A stretch of DNA of 64,000 nucleotides from positions 3,845,501-3,909,500 of the forward strand of contig NC_020156.1 in NCBI RefSeq assembly GCF_000332115.1, in the 5' to 3' direction. The notes under the pieces are model-generated. The model made no database searches, was not told where the DNA came from, and was given only the letters and a program-made list of their open reading frames with translations. Source of the stretch: Nonlabens dokdonensis DSW-6 (GTDB lineage: Bacteria; Bacteroidota; Bacteroidia; Flavobacteriales; Flavobacteriaceae). A program made the translations under genes and the position numbers. Of the stretch, positions 17,276-26,863 are shown piece after piece (positions within the stretch are counted from its first letter, which is position 1; each line of letters starts with the position of its first letter).

Positions 17276-17405
17276 AACCGTTTATACTTTTAGTTCGTTT
17301 ATATTGTTATGCTATCGATACTAAAGCGTGACCTAGTTTAGTTATTATACAAAGCGCCATAAAAAGTATCTAGCTTACTGACCAAAGGCAAACCCATTTT
17401 TTAAT

Positions 17406-20231
17406 ATGATTAAGAAGTTAGTACTTATTTTGCTTTTGTTTACCTGTTGCCTACATGCGCAGCATACTACTAGTATAATAGCCACGTTAAATAGCGAGAA
17501 AGACCGGCTAGAAATTAATCAAACTCTTGAAATAAACAATGAGAGTGACTCTACATGGGATCACATTATTCTTTTAGATTGGGCAAACGCTTTTTCTTCA
17601 AAGCAAACACCTCTTGCTGTTAGATTTGCTGAAGATTTTAAAAATAAGTTTCAATTTTCAAATCTAGAAGAGCGAGGACGCACTATTCTTAAACAATCTG
17701 ACAGTTTAAATAACAAGTACTTCTTAGAACGTCTTTCATCGCAACAAGATATCATAAAACTTATTTTTGAGGAGCCGTTATTAGCTGGCGAAAATCGAAC
17801 AGTACAATTTAATTACACTATCAAAATACCAGAAGATAACTTTACTGAATATGGTAAAAACAGCAAAGGAGAATACAATCTCAAATACTGGTACCTACAT
17901 CCAGCACCATTCATCAATGGCAAATGGGAGTATTATTCTCATAAAGATCTTGATGATTTTCATGGCGCTCCTATGAATTTTTCCGTCTCATTACACTTGC
18001 CAAAATCACATCGTGCCGTTAGTAATCTTACTAGAAAAATAGAAGCACCTCAATACAACGGTAATAGTTATCTATTTACAGGTACTAATTATTATGAAGC
18101 TGTCCTACATATTTTAAACGATGTAGATGTTTTTAAAACCTATAGCGTCCCAGGCATAAATATCGTCACAGACATTGAAGATAAAAGTGTACCGCTAGAA
18201 ATAAAAGTGGTCTTTAACGACCGTATTGCTAGCTTTCTTCAGAACAGGTTAGGCGGTTATCCTTATGATGACTTATTTGTTTCAGACCGTTATTATCGTG
18301 AAAATCCAGTTTATGGATTAAGCTCTTTACCTAGTTTTATCAATCCATTTCCTGCTGGATTTACGTATGAAATTAAAATGCTCAAAGCTCTTGCTCGTAA
18401 ATGGGTAGAAAGTGGGATTCATGTAAACCCTAGAGAAGAAGCTTGGATAGAAAAATCATTGATTACCTATTTGATGATGGAGTATCAAAAAACCTACTAT
18501 CCTGATCTTAAAATAGGTGGGAAATTGAGCAACATTTGGGGTATTCGTGGATTTAATGCGGCAAATCTCAAGTTTAACGATAGTTATTCCCTACTCTACC
18601 TTAACAGCGCTAGACAGAATCTTGATGAAGCAATTAACACTCCTGCAGACCAGTTAGTAAAATACAATCAGCAAATCGGTATTCCTTTTAAAGCAGCAAT
18701 AGGCTGGCGTTTTCTAGATGACTTTTTGGGAGATAAAAGCCTTGAAAAATCCATTCAAGAGTTTTACGTTGCAAATCATCTTCAATTTACAAGTGCTGAA
18801 GACTTGCAACAAATTCTATCTAATAACTCTTCAAAAAATATAGATTGGTTTTTTGAAGACTATATCACAACTCATAAACGCCTCGACTGGACTATAAGAA
18901 AAGTAAAAAAGACTGACGATTCTGTTTCGTTTGAAGTAAAGAACAAATCCCACCTTCAAATTCCAGTACCTGTTTACTTGCTAGAAGAAGACAGTATTGT
19001 TACAAAGAAATGGATAGAAGGAATCAAGAGTGATAGTATGATCTCGCTTTCGCGAAAGCGTGCTACCAGAATAGCCATTAATCACGAAGAACTCATAAGC
19101 GAGTTCAATCCTAGAGATAATTACAAGACGCTTAAAGGCTTCCCTTCTCTCAATAGGCCATTAGAATTTAGACTGTTTAAGGATATAGAAGATCCGGAAA
19201 GATCTCAAGTTTTTCTAATGCCAGACGTTGAGTTTAATATCTACGATGGTCTAACTTTAGGAACAAGGTTTTATAATGGTAACTTACTTCCTAAGCCATT
19301 ACGATACAGTATCAAACCAGGATATGGAACTAATTCTAATAAATTAGTCGGCTCCATAAGTATGAGTTACGATCATCCTATTCAAGATCGAGAAGAGCGA
19401 TTATTTTCTGTGCGTTATGGTATAAGTGCTAACACCTTTTCTTATGCTGATGATCTAATGTTCCGTAGAGGAAGCGCTTGGTTACAATTTAGATACCGTC
19501 CTGAAGATTTAAGAAGTAATAAACAACAAAGCCTAAGTTTTAGAAATATTTATGTAGACCGCGATCGTAATCCTTTAAGCCCAGTAGATGAGCCAGATTA
19601 TAATGTTTTTGCAATCAACTTTGCACAATCTGACAATAATTTGAGGCGTGTGTTTAACTACAACATCGGCACAGAAATATCGAGTCAATTTACCAAAGCA
19701 ACCTACAGATTTAACTGGAGAAGGCTTTATAGAAATAACAGACAATTAGAATTTAGATTTTTCGGTGGAGCATTTCTTACTAATAACTCTCAATCTAGTG
19801 GCAATTTCTTTTCTTTTGCACTAGACCGCCCTACAGATTATTTATTTGATTACAACTATTACGGTAGGTCAGAAGATAGCGGTCTTTTTTCGCAGCAATT
19901 GATCGTAGCAGAAGGTGGCTTTAAATCGCAATTAGAACCTGCGTTTGCAAATCAATGGATTACCACGGTTAATGGATCGTATAGTTTATGGAACTACATA
20001 CATGTTTATGGTGATGCTGGTTTTGTAAAAAATAAAGGGCGTGATGCAAAATTTGTATATGATTCAGGAATCAGGTTAAACTTACTTCAAGACTTTTTTG
20101 AACTTTATTTTCCTGTTTATAGTAATAATGGTTGGGAAATTGCGCAACAAAATTACGATGAGAAAATACGTTTTATAGTTACACTAGACATTAACACTTT
20201 TGTAAAACTATTTAGTCGTCGATGGTACTAG
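17406..20231 (+). CDS. Degenerate M1-peptidase-like domain fused to an outer-membrane beta-barrel
   Basis: A 941-aa protein with a signal peptide (about 1-19, ending LHAQ). An N-terminal beta domain and an M1/gluzincin-like region (about 30-500) follow. The usual zinc site HExxHxW is replaced by KALARKW near residue 325, while the downstream helix EAWIEKSLITYLMMEY still aligns with the second-Glu helix of M1 peptidases. All zinc ligands of the first motif are therefore lost and peptidase activity is unlikely. From about 560 to the end, amphipathic strands (YDGLTLGTRFYNGNLLP, SISMSYDHPIQ) and a terminal aromatic residue (SRRWY) indicate a beta-barrel. The palindrome is read as SLSRKRA near residue 550, at the domain border. 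Function unknown; surface binding or assembly is possible. Confidence 0.75.
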   Translation: MIKKLVLILLLFTCCLHAQHTTSIIATLNSEKDRLEINQTLEINNESDSTWDHIILLDWANAFSSKQTPLAVRFAEDFKNKFQFSNLEERGRTILKQSDSLNNKYFLERLSSQQDIIKLIFEEPLLAGENRTVQFNYTIKIPEDNFTEYGKNSKGEYNLKYWYLHPAPFINGKWEYYSHKDLDDFHGAPMNFSVSLHLPKSHRAVSNLTRKIEAPQYNGNSYLFTGTNYYEAVLHILNDVDVFKTYSVPGINIVTDIEDKSVPLEIKVVFNDRIASFLQNRLGGYPYDDLFVSDRYYRENPVYGLSSLPSFINPFPAGFTYEIKMLKALARKWVESGIHVNPREEAWIEKSLITYLMMEYQKTYYPDLKIGGKLSNIWGIRGFNAANLKFNDSYSLLYLNSARQNLDEAINTPADQLVKYNQQIGIPFKAAIGWRFLDDFLGDKSLEKSIQEFYVANHLQFTSAEDLQQILSNNSSKNIDWFFEDYITTHKRLDWTIRKVKKTDDSVSFEVKNKSHLQIPVPVYLLEEDSIVTKKWIEGIKSDSMISLSRKRATRIAINHEELISEFNPRDNYKTLKGFPSLNRPLEFRLFKDIEDPERSQVFLMPDVEFNIYDGLTLGTRFYNGNLLPKPLRYSIKPGYGTNSNKLVGSISMSYDHPIQDREERLFSVRYGISANTFSYADDLMFRRGSAWLQFRYRPEDLRSNKQQSLSFRNIYVDRDRNPLSPVDEPDYNVFAINFAQSDNNLRRVFNYNIGTEISSQFTKATYRFNWRRLYRNNRQLEFRFFGGAFLTNNSQSSGNFFSFALDRPTDYLFDYNYYGRSEDSGLFSQQLIVAEGGFKSQLEPAFANQWITTVNGSYSLWNYIHVYGDAGFVKNKGRDAKFVYDSGIRLNLLQDFFELYFPVYSNNGWEIAQQNYDEKIRFIVTLDINTFVKLFSRRWY
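19045..19060. repeat. Palindrome copy 5 (16 bp), in peptidase/barrel gene
   Basis: CGCTTTCGCGAAAGCG, read on the plus strand in the LSRKR frame, near the junction of the two domains. Confidence 0.97.
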
Positions 20232-20239
20232 TTTTGTAA

Positions 20240-20270
20240 TTGTAATTAGAAGGTTAAAAACGTACCTTTG
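20240..20270 (+). promoter_or_regulatory. Promoter of the E1 / K+ channel / miaA operon
   Basis: TTG at 20240-20242, a 20-bp spacer, and TACCTTTG at 20263-20270: the best full match to the Bacteroidota promoter layout in the window. The ATG lies 18 nt after the -7 element. Confidence 0.65.
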
Positions 20271-20288
20271 CGATAAGACCCAAAAACA

Positions 20289-22706
20289 ATGCAAAACACA
20301 GTGAAAGAACCACAACAACTAGCAAAAGAAGATTTCAAAGAAGAACTTATTAAAGATTACAAACTTGCTGTTACCAGTAGAGAATGTAGTTTATTAGGAC
20401 GTCGTGAAGTACTTACTGGAAAGGCGAAGTTTGGAATCTTTGGAGATGGAAAAGAGTTGCCACAATTAGCGTGGGCTCGTTCTTTTGAAAATGGAGATTT
20501 TAGAAGTGGTTACTATCGCGATCAAACTTTTATGATGGCTATTGGCGAGCTTAATATTCAGCAGTTTTTTGCAGGTCTTTATGCAAATACTGATATTAAT
20601 GACGAGCCTATGAGTGCAGGTCGCCAGATGGGTGGACACTTTGCTACACATAGTTTAAATGAAGATGGAAGTTGGAAACGATTAATAGATCAAAAGAATT
20701 CTAGTGCTGACATCTCTCCTACCGCTGGTCAAATGCCTAGACTTTTAGGTCTTGCACAAGCTTCTAAGGTTTATAGACTTAACGATCTTATCAAAGATGA
20801 TAATGGATTCTCTAATAAAGGGAATGAAGTCGCATGGGGAACGATAGGTAATGCTAGTACTAGTGAAGGACATTTTTGGGAAACTTTCAATGCTGCTGGA
20901 GTATTACAAGTTCCTATGGTTATAAGTGTTTGGGACGATGATTACGGGATATCTGTCCACGCAAAGCATCAAACTACAAAAGAAAGTATAAGCAAAATTC
21001 AAGCTGGTTTTCAAAGAGATGATGAGCATGATGGCTTTGAAATAATGACCGTTAAAGGTTGGGATTATGTTTCTCTTATGGAAACCTATGAAAAAGCTAG
21101 TAAAATTTCTAGAGAACAACATGTTCCAGTAATGATTCATGTAGAAGAACTGACTCAACCACAAGGTCATAGTACAAGTGGTTCTCACGAGCGATACAAA
21201 GATGAGGATCGTTTAAACTGGGAAAGAGAATACGATTGTAATGTACAGTTCAGAAAATGGCTTATTGAGAATAATTTTGCTACTGAAGAAGAGCTTACTG
21301 ATCTCGAGAAATCTATTAAAAAAGAGGTTAGAGAAGGAAAGAAAGCAGCATGGAATGCTTATTTGAATCCTATCCTCGAGGAACGTGATGAAGCAGTTAA
21401 ATTAATTGAAGCTGTTGCAGCTATTTCTGATAATGGTGTATTTATAAAGCCGCTAGCCGCTAATTTAAAAGAGCAAAAAGAACTTTACCGTAAAGACACT
21501 TTAGAAGCGGTAAGAAAAACTTTGAGATATACGCTTCAAGAGAATCATAATGCAATTCAAGATTTAAATAATTGGTTAAACAACTATAAAGAGAAAAACC
21601 AAGAAAAATATAGTGGTCAATTACACAGTGATTCTCAACAAGCCGCTACTAAAATTGCCGCTGTCGCTCCTCAATATAATGAGGACAGTGAAGATGTAGA
21701 TGCGAGACTGGTAATGAGAGATAACTTTGATGCACTTTTTGAAGCACATCCAGAGGTATTAGTTTTCGGAGAAGATGCTGGTAGAATAGGTGATGTAAAT
21801 CAAGGCCTAGAAGGAATGCAAGAGAAATATGGTGAATTAAGAGTTGCCGATACTGGTATACGAGAAGCAACCATTTTAGGTCAAGGCATAGGACTTGCCA
21901 TGAGAGGTTTGCGCCCTATTGCTGAGATTCAATATCTTGATTATTTATTGTATTGTTTACAATTAATGAGTGATGATCTAGCTACCGTACAATATCGTAC
22001 AGCTGGTAAGCAAAAAGCTCCGGTTATAATTAGAACTAGAGGTCATCGACTAGAGGGAATATGGCATAGTGGCTCACAAATGGGTGGAATCATCAATCTA
22101 GTGAGAGGAATTCATGTTTTAGTACCTAGAAACATGACGCAGGCTGCTGGTTTTTATAACACACTTCTCGCAAGCGATGAACCTGCACTTATAGTAGAGT
22201 GCCTAAATGGTTACCGTCTAAAAGAAAAATTACCTTCTAATCTAGGAGAATTTAGAACTCCTATAGGAAAAATAGAAACTCTTAAAGAAGGAAAAGATAT
22301 CACTTTAGTGTCATACGGCTCAACACTACGACTAGTAAATGAAGCTGCTGTAGAGCTTGATAGAGCTGGTATAGATGTTGAGATTATCGATGTGCAATCT
22401 CTACTTCCATTTGATCTAGATCATAAAATAGTAGAAAGTGTCAAAAAAACTAATAGGCTACTCGTTATTGATGAAGATGTGCCTGGTGGAGCTAGTGCTT
22501 ACATTTTACAAAAAATACTAGATGAGCAAAATGCGTGGAGATACCTAGATAGCAAACCACAATGTCTAGCTGCGCAGCCACACCGACCAGCTTATGGAAC
22601 AGATGGAGATTACTTTTCAAAACCAAGTGTAGATGATATATTTGATAAAGTATACCACATCATGCATGAAACCAATCCTTCTAAATTTCCTAAACACGGA
22701 TTTTAA
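20289..22706 (+). CDS. 2-oxoacid dehydrogenase E1, fused alpha and beta subunits
   Basis: An 805-aa thiamine-diphosphate enzyme that decarboxylates 2-oxoacids and passes the acyl group to lipoyl-E2. The branched-chain type is most likely. The E1-alpha part spans about 40-400, with the ThDP/Mg region IGNASTSEGHFWETFNAAG near 187 and the phosphorylation-loop-like HSTSGSHERYKDED near 296. The E1-beta part spans about 465-800: FGEDAGRIGDVNQGLEG, DTGIREATILGQGIGLAMRG, APVIIRTRGHRL, DVPGGASAYI. The fused form is usual in Flavobacteriaceae. The E2 gene is not in the window; E3 could be the lpdA product. It heads an operon, with the next gene starting 3 bp after its stop. Confidence 0.92.
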   Translation: MQNTVKEPQQLAKEDFKEELIKDYKLAVTSRECSLLGRREVLTGKAKFGIFGDGKELPQLAWARSFENGDFRSGYYRDQTFMMAIGELNIQQFFAGLYANTDINDEPMSAGRQMGGHFATHSLNEDGSWKRLIDQKNSSADISPTAGQMPRLLGLAQASKVYRLNDLIKDDNGFSNKGNEVAWGTIGNASTSEGHFWETFNAAGVLQVPMVISVWDDDYGISVHAKHQTTKESISKIQAGFQRDDEHDGFEIMTVKGWDYVSLMETYEKASKISREQHVPVMIHVEELTQPQGHSTSGSHERYKDEDRLNWEREYDCNVQFRKWLIENNFATEEELTDLEKSIKKEVREGKKAAWNAYLNPILEERDEAVKLIEAVAAISDNGVFIKPLAANLKEQKELYRKDTLEAVRKTLRYTLQENHNAIQDLNNWLNNYKEKNQEKYSGQLHSDSQQAATKIAAVAPQYNEDSEDVDARLVMRDNFDALFEAHPEVLVFGEDAGRIGDVNQGLEGMQEKYGELRVADTGIREATILGQGIGLAMRGLRPIAEIQYLDYLLYCLQLMSDDLATVQYRTAGKQKAPVIIRTRGHRLEGIWHSGSQMGGIINLVRGIHVLVPRNMTQAAGFYNTLLASDEPALIVECLNGYRLKEKLPSNLGEFRTPIGKIETLKEGKDITLVSYGSTLRLVNEAAVELDRAGIDVEIIDVQSLLPFDLDHKIVESVKKTNRLLVIDEDVPGGASAYILQKILDEQNAWRYLDSKPQCLAAQPHRPAYGTDGDYFSKPSVDDIFDKVYHIMHETNPSKFPKHGF

Positions 22707-22709
22707 TAG

Positions 22710-23582
22710 ATGGGTAAAGATGATAAGCATATATCAAGCCAGTGGAGACGTAAAATTCATGAAGTAATTTATGAGGCAGACACGCCAGCTGGTAAAATAT
22801 TTGATGTTACTTTACTGATTGTCATTATAATAAGCTTAATTCTGGTAATGCTAGAAAGTGTTCCCGAATTAGGAAGAAACTATAAGGATGAGTTCATTAT
22901 TGCAGAATGGGTAATAACTGTTTTCTTCACAATTGAATATGTACTAAGGATTATTTCTATTAATAAACCTTTTAAATATATTTTTAGCTTTTTTGGTATT
23001 ATTGATTTTATCTCAACTATACCACTGTACCTTACATTTTTCTTTGGTGGCTTAAATGCACTATTAGCAGTACGATCCCTTAGGCTTCTAAGAATTTTTA
23101 GAATTTTAAAGATCACAAGATATATAGGTGAAGCTGATAAGCTCAGTAAAGCAATCAGATCAAGCGGCCCTAAAATCGCAGTTTTTCTATTTGCAGTAAT
23201 GGTTGTTTCTATAATTTTTGGAACCCTTATGTATTTAATAGAAGGCCCAGAACATGGCTTTGATAGTATTCCCAAGTCGATATACTGGTGTATTGTAACC
23301 TTAACCACCGTTGGTTTTGGTGATATTGCTCCAGAGACTCCTTTTGGTCAGTTTCTTGCAGCTGTGATTATGATTATGGGTTATGGAATCATTGCAGTAC
23401 CTACTGGAATTGTAAGTGCTGAGTATTCCAAATCTAGTAAGGAAGAAGAAAAAGAAGTAAATCCACAAGATTATCCTGATTATAGGCATGTAAATACACA
23501 AGTTTGTCAAAACTGCCTTTCACGTAAACATCAAGATGGAGCTTTATTTTGTCACAATTGTGGAACCTCTCTAGATGACTAA
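22710..23582 (+). CDS. Voltage-gated-type potassium channel with C-terminal zinc ribbon
   Basis: A 290-aa inner-membrane protein with six predicted helices. S1 is near 28-48 and S2 near 62-84. S4 near 110-130 shows regularly spaced Arg (RSLRLLRIFRILKITRY). The pore loop carries the K+ selectivity filter TTVGFGD near 200, before S6. The cytosolic tail ends in CQNC-x11-CHNC, a rubredoxin-like zinc ribbon (about 267-287), which is unusual for a small Kv-type channel. The gene starts 3 bp after the E1 gene and its last codons overlap the start of miaA by 8 bp (ATGACTAA), so the three are co-translated. Confidence 0.88.
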   Translation: MGKDDKHISSQWRRKIHEVIYEADTPAGKIFDVTLLIVIIISLILVMLESVPELGRNYKDEFIIAEWVITVFFTIEYVLRIISINKPFKYIFSFFGIIDFISTIPLYLTFFFGGLNALLAVRSLRLLRIFRILKITRYIGEADKLSKAIRSSGPKIAVFLFAVMVVSIIFGTLMYLIEGPEHGFDSIPKSIYWCIVTLTTVGFGDIAPETPFGQFLAAVIMIMGYGIIAVPTGIVSAEYSKSSKEEEKEVNPQDYPDYRHVNTQVCQNCLSRKHQDGALFCHNCGTSLDD

Positions 23583-24486
23583 CAAAACTTTACTTTGCAT
23601 CGTAGGACCTACCGCTATAGGTAAGACGGCTCTTAGTATCGCTTTCGCGAAAGCTTACAACACAGCCATCATATCGTCAGATTCTAGACAATTTTATAAG
23701 GAAATGACCATAGGAACAGCGGTTCCTGAAAAAGAAGAACTTGATGCCGCAACACACTATTTTATTCAAGATAGAAGCATTTTTGATGATTACTCCGTAG
23801 GCGATTTTGAAAGAGATGTCATACAACTATTACCTAAACTTTTTACACAGAATGACGTTGTTGTGATGGTAGGTGGAAGTGCTTTGTATGAGAAAGCAGT
23901 GACTTATGGACTGGACGATCTTCCAGACGTTCCTCATGAAATACAGCAAGAAATTAAAGCAGAGTTTGAAAATAAAGGTATTTCTTGGTTACAGGAAGAG
24001 GTACAAAAAAACGATGCAGAATATTTTGAAACGGTAGACATTCATAATTCTCATCGTTTAATTAGAGCGATAGGCATTTTTCGCGTAAGTGGTAAAAAAA
24101 TGAATGAATTGAGAACTGGCAAAGCTCAAAAAAGAAACTTCAATATCGTTAAAATAGGACTTACTGCTGAACGCGAAGAATTGTATGAGCGAATCAATAA
24201 ACGTGTGGACATCATGATTGATCGTGGTTTAGAGCAAGAAGCACGAGAGCTTTTTCCTCATAAAAACCTGAATGCATTACAAACAGTAGGTTACAAAGAA
24301 TTCTTTGATTATTTTGAAAATTCCTATGATTATGACGAAGCCGTTAGGCTCATAAAAAGGAATACGAGACGCTTTGCAAAAAGACAGTTAACCTGGTATC
24401 GCAAAGATGAATCTGTAAAATGGTTTCACTACAAAACTCGCCATACTGAAATCGTACAGCGAGTTAGTAAAAAACTTATGGATTGA
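23575..24486 (+). CDS. miaA: tRNA dimethylallyltransferase
   Basis: Transfers the dimethylallyl group of DMAPP to N6 of A37 in tRNAs reading codons that start with U. The length of 303 aa is normal. The P-loop GPTAIGKTAL is at residues 11-20. SSDSRQFYKEMTIGTAVP, the substrate-recognition region, is at about 34-51. VGGSALYEKA is near 100 and the helical tRNA-binding insert follows. TRRFAKRQLTWYRKD near the C-terminus is diagnostic. The palindrome at 23641-23654 encodes AFAKAY directly after the P-loop helix. The gene is last in the E1/channel operon and converges with the response-regulator gene, 6 bp away. Confidence 0.96.
   Translation: MTNKTLLCIVGPTAIGKTALSIAFAKAYNTAIISSDSRQFYKEMTIGTAVPEKEELDAATHYFIQDRSIFDDYSVGDFERDVIQLLPKLFTQNDVVVMVGGSALYEKAVTYGLDDLPDVPHEIQQEIKAEFENKGISWLQEEVQKNDAEYFETVDIHNSHRLIRAIGIFRVSGKKMNELRTGKAQKRNFNIVKIGLTAEREELYERINKRVDIMIDRGLEQEARELFPHKNLNALQTVGYKEFFDYFENSYDYDEAVRLIKRNTRRFAKRQLTWYRKDESVKWFHYKTRHTEIVQRVSKKLMD
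23641..23654. repeat. Palindrome copy 6 (14-bp core), in miaA
   Basis: GCTTTCGCGAAAGC, read as AFAKA immediately after the ATP-binding P-loop helix. Confidence 0.97.
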
Positions 24487-24492
24487 TATTAT

Positions 24493-25209
24493 TTAATAAT
24501 CTACCTGATCTTTAACTAATAAACGGAATCCTTCTCCGTGTATGTTAACAATCTCCACGTTATCATCTTCTTTCAAGTATTTACGCAGTTTTGCGATGTA
24601 GACATCCATAGATCTTGAGGTGAAATAGTTATCATCTCGCCAAATCTTAGTAAGCGCTAGTTCACGTGGCATTAAATCATTAAGGTGTAACGCTAGTAAA
24701 CGTAGTAATTCATTTTCCTTGGGAGAAAGTTTTACAGGTTCTTTATCATTTAACGATAAAAATCTTAATTTAGAATTAAGGTGAAAATTACCTATCTGGA
24801 ATTCAAATTCCTTAGAATCTGCAAGACTGTCTTGCCCTTTACGCTGCATGATAGCTTTAATCTTCATAAGAAGAACTTCACTATCAAACGGCTTATTTAA
24901 GTAGTCGTCTGCTCCTACTTTGTAACCTCTTAGCACATCTTCTTTCATTGCTTTTGCAGTTAAGAAAATGATAGGCACTTCTTCGTTTTTCTCTCTAATC
25001 TCCTTAGCTAGAGTGAAACCATCTTTGTATGGCATCATAACATCTAGAATACAAAGATCATAATTGTCTTTTTTAAATTTTTCAAATCCTTCCATTCCGT
25101 TTTTTGCATGAACAACATCAAAGTCATTCATTAAAAGGTAATCTTTCAAAACGGTTCCAAAATTTGGATCATCTTCTACTAAAAGTATTTTTTTGTTTTC
25201 GGTTTCCAT
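24493..25209 (-). CDS. rprY: OmpR-type response regulator (RprY-like)
   Basis: A 238-aa two-component regulator. The receiver domain is at about 7-122, with acidic pocket EDD (near 13), phosphoacceptor Asp in CILDVMMPYKDGF (near 57) and Lys in LNKPFD (near 107). The winged-helix DNA-binding domain is at about 140-232: LSPKENELLRLL, SRSMDVYIAKLRKYLKED. The strong resemblance of the N-terminus (KKILLVEDDPNFGTVLKDYL) and the pairing with a large-sensor kinase beside coaE match the RprXY system of Bacteroidota. The target genes cannot be read from this sequence. It begins 17 bp after the kinase gene. Confidence 0.9.
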   Translation of the reverse strand: METENKKILLVEDDPNFGTVLKDYLLMNDFDVVHAKNGMEGFEKFKKDNYDLCILDVMMPYKDGFTLAKEIREKNEEVPIIFLTAKAMKEDVLRGYKVGADDYLNKPFDSEVLLMKIKAIMQRKGQDSLADSKEFEFQIGNFHLNSKLRFLSLNDKEPVKLSPKENELLRLLALHLNDLMPRELALTKIWRDDNYFTSRSMDVYIAKLRKYLKEDDNVEIVNIHGEGFRLLVKDQVDY

Positions 25210-25226
25210 AAGTTATTAATTTAAAT

Positions 25227-26786
25227 TTAAGTTATTATTGGTAGATGGATACTAAAGGTACTACCTTTTCCTTTAACACTTTCTACGTGAATTTCTCCAT
25301 CGCAGTCGTCTAATATTCTTTTTGCATAAGCAAGACCTAGTCCATGACCTTTTACGTTATGAATATCTCCTGTATGTTCTCTAAAAAATTTCTGAAAAAC
25401 TTTGCGTTGCGCTTGCTTGCTCATTCCTATTCCTTGATCACGAATTTTAATGACCAATTTATTTTTAATGTTTTCAGTAAAAACGTCAATGACAGGTGCG
25501 CCTTCTGTATACTTAATAGCATTTTCTAAAACGTTTACTATCACATTTGTTATATGACTTTCATTTGCCAGCACTTCTGTTCTTAAAGCTCCTAAATGAG
25601 TTTTTACAACTCCACCTTTTTCTTCAAGAATCAATTGAATGTGTGAGATACTATCTTCTACTACCTCATTCATGTCTAAGCGCTCTTTCTCAATGTCGAG
25701 ATCATTCTTTTCTAATTTTGAGATCCTCAACACGTTTTCTACTTGACTGTGCATGCGTTTATTTTCTTCCCTTATCATTCTATGATAAGTTTTTACTTTT
25801 TCAGGATCTGCCGAAATCTTAGGATGCCTCAGTGAATCCAAAGCAAGGTTTATAGTTGCTATAGGAGTTTTGAACTCATGAGTCATATTATTAATAAAAT
25901 CTGTCTTTATCTGTGAAATTTGACGTTGTTTAAAAATCTGTTTAATCGCATTAGAATAAGCTACCACTATCACGGTAGTAAAAACAAGTGATAAAAGCGC
26001 CATTCCTGCAACTGATGACAGGATGTACTTTTTTCTATCAGGCATATTGAGATACAATATATAAGGCTCTGTTTGTAGATTATTGAACCTATATATAGGT
26101 GCTGACCAAGTAGCATCAGTTAAAAAATCAAAATAGTCTGATTTGATATTAGTTGCAAAACTATCCTGATATACGGCAAATTCAAAATCTGCTTCTATGG
26201 ATCTGTTCTCTAATTCTTCTTTTAAAATTTCTCTTAGCTCCTCTTTTGAGATACGCTGTGAAATGGGTAAAAGTGAATTGTAATTACTAATAAGTTCCTT
26301 ATCTACCTTACGTGCGTATTGATCTAATTGAGATAACTCAGAAATAGTTTTATTCTTTCTTGTTGAGGTGTTTCTATTAGGAAGCGTACTTTTTTTATTA
26401 AGTAACTTATTGAAGGTAACACTGTCTATATCTAAATCAAGAAGTTGAGGATTGAGCTTAAAATTTTCGTTCAGAAGACTGGTACTATATTTAGAGGTCT
26501 CATCAAAATTTTGATTGCGCTGAATCAACATTAATTCACTGATAGTTCTAGGATTAGGTTGTACTCCAAGACTGTCTCGTATTTGATCTAAAACATCATA
26601 AAATTTTTCAACTTCGCGGTCCTCTAATTCTGAAGAAACTGAGGCCAATGTCTGTCTAACAGCAAAAGAAAATTGTTCTTCCTTATCGCTAACACTATTA
26701 ATGATCCAATATATTTGAACCATCACAATCCCAGCAAGGGAAACACTCATTAAACCGATTAGGAAATATAAAACTCGCTTTTGCAC
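25227..26786 (-). CDS. rprX: Sensor histidine kinase (RprX-like)
   Basis: A 519-aa inner-membrane kinase. TM1 is at about 6-28. A periplasmic sensor of about 225 residues is rich in charged helices. TM2 is at about 258-280 (SSVAGMALLSLVFTTVIVVAY). The HisKA dimerisation domain carries phosphoacceptor His in NNMTHEFKTPIAT near 303. The ATPase domain has the N box NVLENAIKYT near 418, G1 DQGIGMS near 447 and G2 GHGLGLAYAK near 478. It presumably phosphorylates the adjacent RprY-like regulator. The sensed signal is unknown. No HAMP domain is evident between TM2 and HisKA. Confidence 0.92.
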   Translation of the reverse strand: MQKRVLYFLIGLMSVSLAGIVMVQIYWIINSVSDKEEQFSFAVRQTLASVSSELEDREVEKFYDVLDQIRDSLGVQPNPRTISELMLIQRNQNFDETSKYSTSLLNENFKLNPQLLDLDIDSVTFNKLLNKKSTLPNRNTSTRKNKTISELSQLDQYARKVDKELISNYNSLLPISQRISKEELREILKEELENRSIEADFEFAVYQDSFATNIKSDYFDFLTDATWSAPIYRFNNLQTEPYILYLNMPDRKKYILSSVAGMALLSLVFTTVIVVAYSNAIKQIFKQRQISQIKTDFINNMTHEFKTPIATINLALDSLRHPKISADPEKVKTYHRMIREENKRMHSQVENVLRISKLEKNDLDIEKERLDMNEVVEDSISHIQLILEEKGGVVKTHLGALRTEVLANESHITNVIVNVLENAIKYTEGAPVIDVFTENIKNKLVIKIRDQGIGMSKQAQRKVFQKFFREHTGDIHNVKGHGLGLAYAKRILDDCDGEIHVESVKGKGSTFSIHLPIIT

Positions 26787-26863
26787 ATTACAAATTTAAC
26801 ATATTGAAAAAGTGTTAAAAAGCCTTTAACCATATATTAACTTAGTGAATATTTTAAAACTAT

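Noticed and set aside
17406..20231. Active M1 aminopeptidase
   Set aside because: The HExxH zinc motif is absent at the expected place (KALAR).
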